Source: DATGKR01 sp035294565 (GTDB taxonomy: Bacteria; Actinomycetota; Acidimicrobiia; Acidimicrobiales; Palsa-688). From it: 15,737 bases of DNA. A program made the position numbers and the translations under genes. Positions within the stretch are counted from its first letter, which is position 1, and each line of letters opens with the position of its first letter. Under the pieces are notes generated by a model that ran no database searches, was not told where the DNA came from, and saw only the letters and a list, made by a program, of their open reading frames with translations. Below are positions 13,274 to 15,737 of this stretch, one piece after another. The stretch is from contig DATGKR010000111.1 of the NCBI GenBank assembly GCA_035294565.1, positions 1-15,737 on the forward strand, in the 5' to 3' direction.

Positions 13274-14628
13274 CAGCTGCCGGCGAGCGCCGACTGGAGC
13301 TGGGACTGCAGCGACTTGGCCGCCGACGAAGGCGACACGCCGCTGGTCATCACGCTCTGGATGGTCGTCATGATCGGCGTGTAGGCGGCGGTGTACGACG
13401 GGCCCCACGGGGGCAGGATGACCGTGGGTAGGATGTCGTCGATGTAGGTCTTGTAGAACGGGCTGCTGGTGAGCAGCGCCTTCGACTGGCTACCGAGGTT
13501 GACCAGCGGGGGGATCGACTGCTCGATCGGCACCGTGTAGTTGGAGATGGCGTAGTCAGAGGTGCTCAGCCACTTCATGAACGTCCAGGCGGCCTGCTTG
13601 TCCTTGGTCGTCTTGAACATGACCAGCTGGTGGTCGGTCGGGGTGGAGTAGGCCTTGCCGGTGGTGCCGACGGGGATGGTGGTGAGACCCCACGTCTGGG
13701 CGAACTGGGCCTCGGTCTCGTGCGTCTCGCTCAGCACGACGCCCTCCAGGTAGGGCCCGTCGATGTCGAAGGCGACGCCGTTGTGCGCCGCGGGGTCGCG
13801 GAACTTGCCGCCCAGCTGGTTGACGACGGTGTAGCCGTTCTTGCCGACCTGCTGCATGAAGGTCAGGTAGTTGATCATCCCGGGCGTGTCGGCGTTGGCC
13901 GTGGTGCCCGTGAAGGGCTGCGCCCCGTCGGTCTTCATGAACGGCCAGTTCTGGTCGAGACCGTAGGTGCGGTTGGTGGTGTCGGTGCCGAAGGGGATCA
14001 CGTTCGGCTCGTGCGCCTTGATGGCCGCAGCATCCGAAAGGAGCTGGTTGAGCGTGTGGGGCGGGTCGTTGGGGTTGAGGCCCGCCTTGGACATGTCGAC
14101 CTTGTTGTACCAAAGGCCGAACGGAGCGACCGTCCAGGGTATGGCGAGCAGCTGGCCGTTGATGTCGCCCAGCTTGAGCTCACTCGGGATGATGTTCGAC
14201 TTGTAGGAGCTGGTGGCGAAGCTGCCGAGGGGCTGAAGGGCCCCGGCGGCGGCCAGGTCGAAGGTGTAGTTGCCCTGCATCTCCACCACGTCGGGTGGGT
14301 TGCCCGATCGGTACTGCAAGAGCGCCTGGTGCTCCACGTCGGTGTAGGAGACCGGCTCCGCCTTGATGTGGATGTTCGGGTAGAGCTGCTCGAACTTGTT
14401 GATCATCGCGGTGATGCCCGGCGAGGTCGCCGTCTCGGCGTCCGCCCAGTTCAAGAAGGTGACCGTCGCCGGCGCCGACGACGAGGCCGCGGACGTAGGC
14501 GACGAGGAGCTGTGGCTGCTGGAGCCGCAGGCCGTGACCGCCAGGCCCAGCGCTGCCACCCCTGCCGCCACTCGGAGCGGACGGCGGACGAACTTCCGAG
14601 CGGGATGCACCTGCCTGTCTCCCCTCAT
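13273..14628 (-). CDS. Extracellular sugar-binding lipoprotein of the ABC transporter (SBP family 1)
   Basis: This 451-residue lipoprotein captures the sugar outside the membrane. The basic n-region (PARKFVRRPLR) is followed by a hydrophobic stretch (20-33) and the lipobox VTAC with Cys34. A Ser-rich linker (36-52) leads into the binding domain starting TVTFLNWADAET. Typical SBP family 1 segments are visible, such as FEQLYPNIHIKAE (79-91), PPDVVEMQG and PFGLWYNKVDM. Two starts are possible: ATG at 14628, used here, has AGGGA directly against it; GTG at 14610 has AGGGGAG eight bases upstream and keeps the whole signal peptide. Translation may begin at GTG. A promoter and a palindrome lie just upstream. 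The sugar is not deducible; neighbours suggest an alpha-linked glycoside. Confidence 0.92.
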   Translation of the reverse strand: MRGDRQVHPARKFVRRPLRVAAGVAALGLAVTACGSSSHSSSSPTSAASSSAPATVTFLNWADAETATSPGITAMINKFEQLYPNIHIKAEPVSYTDVEHQALLQYRSGNPPDVVEMQGNYTFDLAAAGALQPLGSFATSSYKSNIIPSELKLGDINGQLLAIPWTVAPFGLWYNKVDMSKAGLNPNDPPHTLNQLLSDAAAIKAHEPNVIPFGTDTTNRTYGLDQNWPFMKTDGAQPFTGTTANADTPGMINYLTFMQQVGKNGYTVVNQLGGKFRDPAAHNGVAFDIDGPYLEGVVLSETHETEAQFAQTWGLTTIPVGTTGKAYSTPTDHQLVMFKTTKDKQAAWTFMKWLSTSDYAISNYTVPIEQSIPPLVNLGSQSKALLTSSPFYKTYIDDILPTVILPPWGPSYTAAYTPIMTTIQSVMTSGVSPSSAAKSLQSQLQSALAGS

Positions 14629-14649
14629 TCCCTGTTCTCTCGTTACGAA

Positions 14650-14670
14650 GCCAGACCGATGCAGTCTGGC
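14650..14670. promoter_or_regulatory. 21-bp palindrome downstream of the ABC operon promoter
   Basis: GCCAGAC (14650-14656) and GTCTGGC (14664-14670) form perfect 7-bp inverted arms with a 7-base spacer. On the minus strand it would begin about four bases after the transcription start predicted from the promoter at 14681-14709, and it lies before the binding-protein start. This position suits an operator blocking promoter clearance, or an RNA hairpin protecting the 5' end of the message. No T-run follows, so it is not a standard terminator. The cognate regulator is unknown; the arms are not a clear match to LacI- or FadR-type sites. Confidence 0.55.
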
Positions 14671-14680
14671 CTGACCTCTG

Positions 14681-14709
14681 ACATTAATGACCGTGCCGGG
14701 GGCTGTCAA
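14681..14709 (-). promoter_or_regulatory. Putative sigma-70 type promoter of the ABC/SMP-30 operon
   Basis: On the minus strand a perfect TTGACA (14709-14704) is followed after exactly 17 bases by TAATGT (14686-14681). That -10 keeps the most conserved first T, second A and last T. Transcription would start near 14674, giving a leader of about 46 bases to the ATG at 14628. The -35 overlaps the TGA stop of the GH31 gene, so the transporter operon can be transcribed separately from that gene. This is the best-formed promoter I found in the window. Confidence 0.55.
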
Positions 14710-15737
14710 GGAGCGCCGGTGCGCGGCGGGGCCTCGCGCGACAGCGGGATCCCCACCTCGGCGCCCCCGGGGAGGTGGGCGACCGCCCGGCGGGCCCGGG
14801 GCGACGGCTCGGACGCGGCGATGCGCACCCCGGCCACGCTCGAGGGAGCATACGGCGGGTCGGACACACCCTCCGGCTGGTAGACGAAATCGAGCTCCCC
14901 GTCGACGATCGTGGTCGGGCGGGCCGGTCCCGGCCACCAGTGCAGCTCCCACTCGTCGGGGTCGATGGCGCCGGTGTGCTGGCCGGCGGGCCCCATCGGC
15001 ACCACCGCGCCGGCGCGGACATAGAGGGGGATGCGCTCGAGCGGGACGCTCACCACCATCCGGCGGGGCCCTTCGAGCTGCTCCCCTGTCCAGAAGTCGG
15101 TCCACCTACCGGGGGGCAGCACCACGGGCGTGTCGACCGGGTCGGGGCTCTCCGACAGCACGGCGACGACGAGCAGGTCGCGCCCGAGCAGGTACTCGTG
15201 CTCCACCCTCCAAAGCGCCGGGTCGTCGGGCTGCTCGAAGGCGACGCTGCGCATCGCCGGCAGCCCCCAGCGCGACGCCTCCCCCGCGGCGCTCAGCAGA
15301 TAGGGCAGCAGCCGGTACCTGAGCTCGGCGAAGGACCGCACGACCTCCTCCGCCTTCGGGCCGAACCGCCAAGGCTCGCGCGCCGAAAGCCCGTGAAAAC
15401 GGGTGAGCGGCGACAGGCACCCGACCTGCGCCCAGCGTACGTACAGCTCGGGGCTGGGGCCGCGCCCGTAGAAGCCGCCGATGTCGTGGCCCCACACGCC
15501 CGGCGCCGACAGCCCCCAGCTGATCCCCGCCCGCAGCTGGGTGGCAAGCCCCGCCACCGACGCCTCCGGGTCGCCGCCCCACTGCGCCGGGTAGCGCTGG
15601 GAACCGGCCCAGCCGCTTCGCCCCCAGAGCAGCCCCTCGCGGCCGGCCGAGCGCATCGCCTCGGCGACCGTGCGGTTGTACCAGAGCGGGTAGAGGTTCC
15701 TCCATCTCCGGCCGGGCCTGCCGTCGGACATCACCGC
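14706..15737 (-). CDS. Glycoside hydrolase family 31 (alpha-xylosidase/alpha-glucosidase type), 5' end outside window
   Basis: Only the C-terminal 343 or so codons are present; the gene runs off the right edge. GH31 features in order are NLYPLWYNRTVAEAM (13-27 of the visible part), RSGWAGSQRYPAQWGGD (39-55) with the general acid/base Asp55, then LRAGISWGLS and HDIGGFYG. A C-terminal beta-sandwich region follows, with YLLGRDLLVVAV and PPGRWTDFWTG. The nucleophile (KxDxGE-type) segment should lie about 20 residues before the visible part. HDIGGF and WGGD are more like alpha-xylosidases of the YicI type than maltase-type alpha-glucosidases. Sulfoquinovosidases have Tyr where this protein has Phe in DIGGF. 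No signal peptide can be judged. The gene lies 77 bases upstream of the binding-protein gene, suggesting that the imported glycoside is its substrate. Confidence 0.88.
   Translation of the reverse strand, partial: AVMSDGRPGRRWRNLYPLWYNRTVAEAMRSAGREGLLWGRSGWAGSQRYPAQWGGDPEASVAGLATQLRAGISWGLSAPGVWGHDIGGFYGRGPSPELYVRWAQVGCLSPLTRFHGLSAREPWRFGPKAEEVVRSFAELRYRLLPYLLSAAGEASRWGLPAMRSVAFEQPDDPALWRVEHEYLLGRDLLVVAVLSESPDPVDTPVVLPPGRWTDFWTGEQLEGPRRMVVSVPLERIPLYVRAGAVVPMGPAGQHTGAIDPDEWELHWWPGPARPTTIVDGELDFVYQPEGVSDPPYAPSSVAGVRIAASEPSPRARRAVAHLPGGAEVGIPLSREAPPRTGAP

Noticed and set aside
13630..14883. Plus-strand open frame of 417 codons
   Set aside because: It is antisense to the binding-protein gene, with low-complexity Gly/Arg/Val composition and no family features. 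The minus-strand lipoprotein has a full signal peptide and conserved motifs.
3997..15737. Complete sulfoglycolytic Entner-Doudoroff or sulfolactate cluster
   Set aside because: The GH31, SMP-30, SlcC-like and ComC-like elements are suggestive, but the GH31 lacks the YihQ-type tyrosine in DIGGY. No sulfolyase, sulfonate exporter, sugar dehydrogenase or dehydratase is visible.

Overview
The window is about 15.7 kb of very GC-rich (roughly 70% or more), densely packed bacterial DNA. GTG starts, four-base stop/start overlaps, high-GC codon use, a CUT1-type sugar ABC transporter and FadR-type regulation all suggest an actinobacterium (Actinomycetota). I cannot place it more precisely, and a few other high-GC phyla are possible. 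I see no rRNA, tRNA, CRISPR array, transposase, integrase or phage gene. No stretch over 300 bases lacks a gene; the longest gap is the 152-base divergent region at 6024-6175.

Layout from left to right: (1) 17-1425, plus strand, a two-gene unit of an Asp-box (BNR) beta-propeller protein overlapping a ubiquitin-like MoaD/ThiS-family protein that ends in Gly-Gly. (2) 1459-3954, minus strand, a GT2 glycosyltransferase downstream of a polytopic GT-C-like membrane protein. (3) 3997-6023, minus strand, a DapA-superfamily lyase downstream of a D-isomer-type 2-hydroxyacid dehydrogenase. (4) 6176-7210, plus strand, an LDH2-type (malate/lactate/sulfolactate) dehydrogenase, divergent from (3). (5) 7182-9300, minus strand, a FadR-type GntR regulator followed by an MFS transporter. 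(6) 9405-14628, minus strand, an operon reading substrate-binding lipoprotein, permease, permease, ATPase, SMP-30 lactonase. (7) 14706 to the right edge, minus strand, the 3' part of a GH31 alpha-glycosidase gene whose 5' end lies outside the window.

Blocks 3-7 read as a carbohydrate or sugar-acid catabolic island. The ABC transporter imports a glycoside or oligosaccharide, the GH31 enzyme cleaves an alpha-linked sugar, and the SMP-30 enzyme opens an aldonolactone. The DapA-like enzyme would cleave or dehydrate a 2-keto-3-deoxy acid. The two dehydrogenases, from unrelated 2-hydroxyacid dehydrogenase families, would handle a hydroxyacid product, and the GntR protein probably senses an acid intermediate. 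The sugar dehydrogenase and aldonate dehydratase needed to complete such a route are not in the window. The substrate is therefore inferred, not shown.

The main points for a second look are the propeller/ubiquitin-like pair; the dehydrogenase pair, which recalls SlcC/ComC of sulfolactate metabolism; the nested inverted repeats between those two genes; a well-formed promoter plus palindrome in front of the ABC operon; a DapA-like enzyme lacking the arginine typical of DapA; and an arginine in place of the conserved EAA-loop glycine in one permease.
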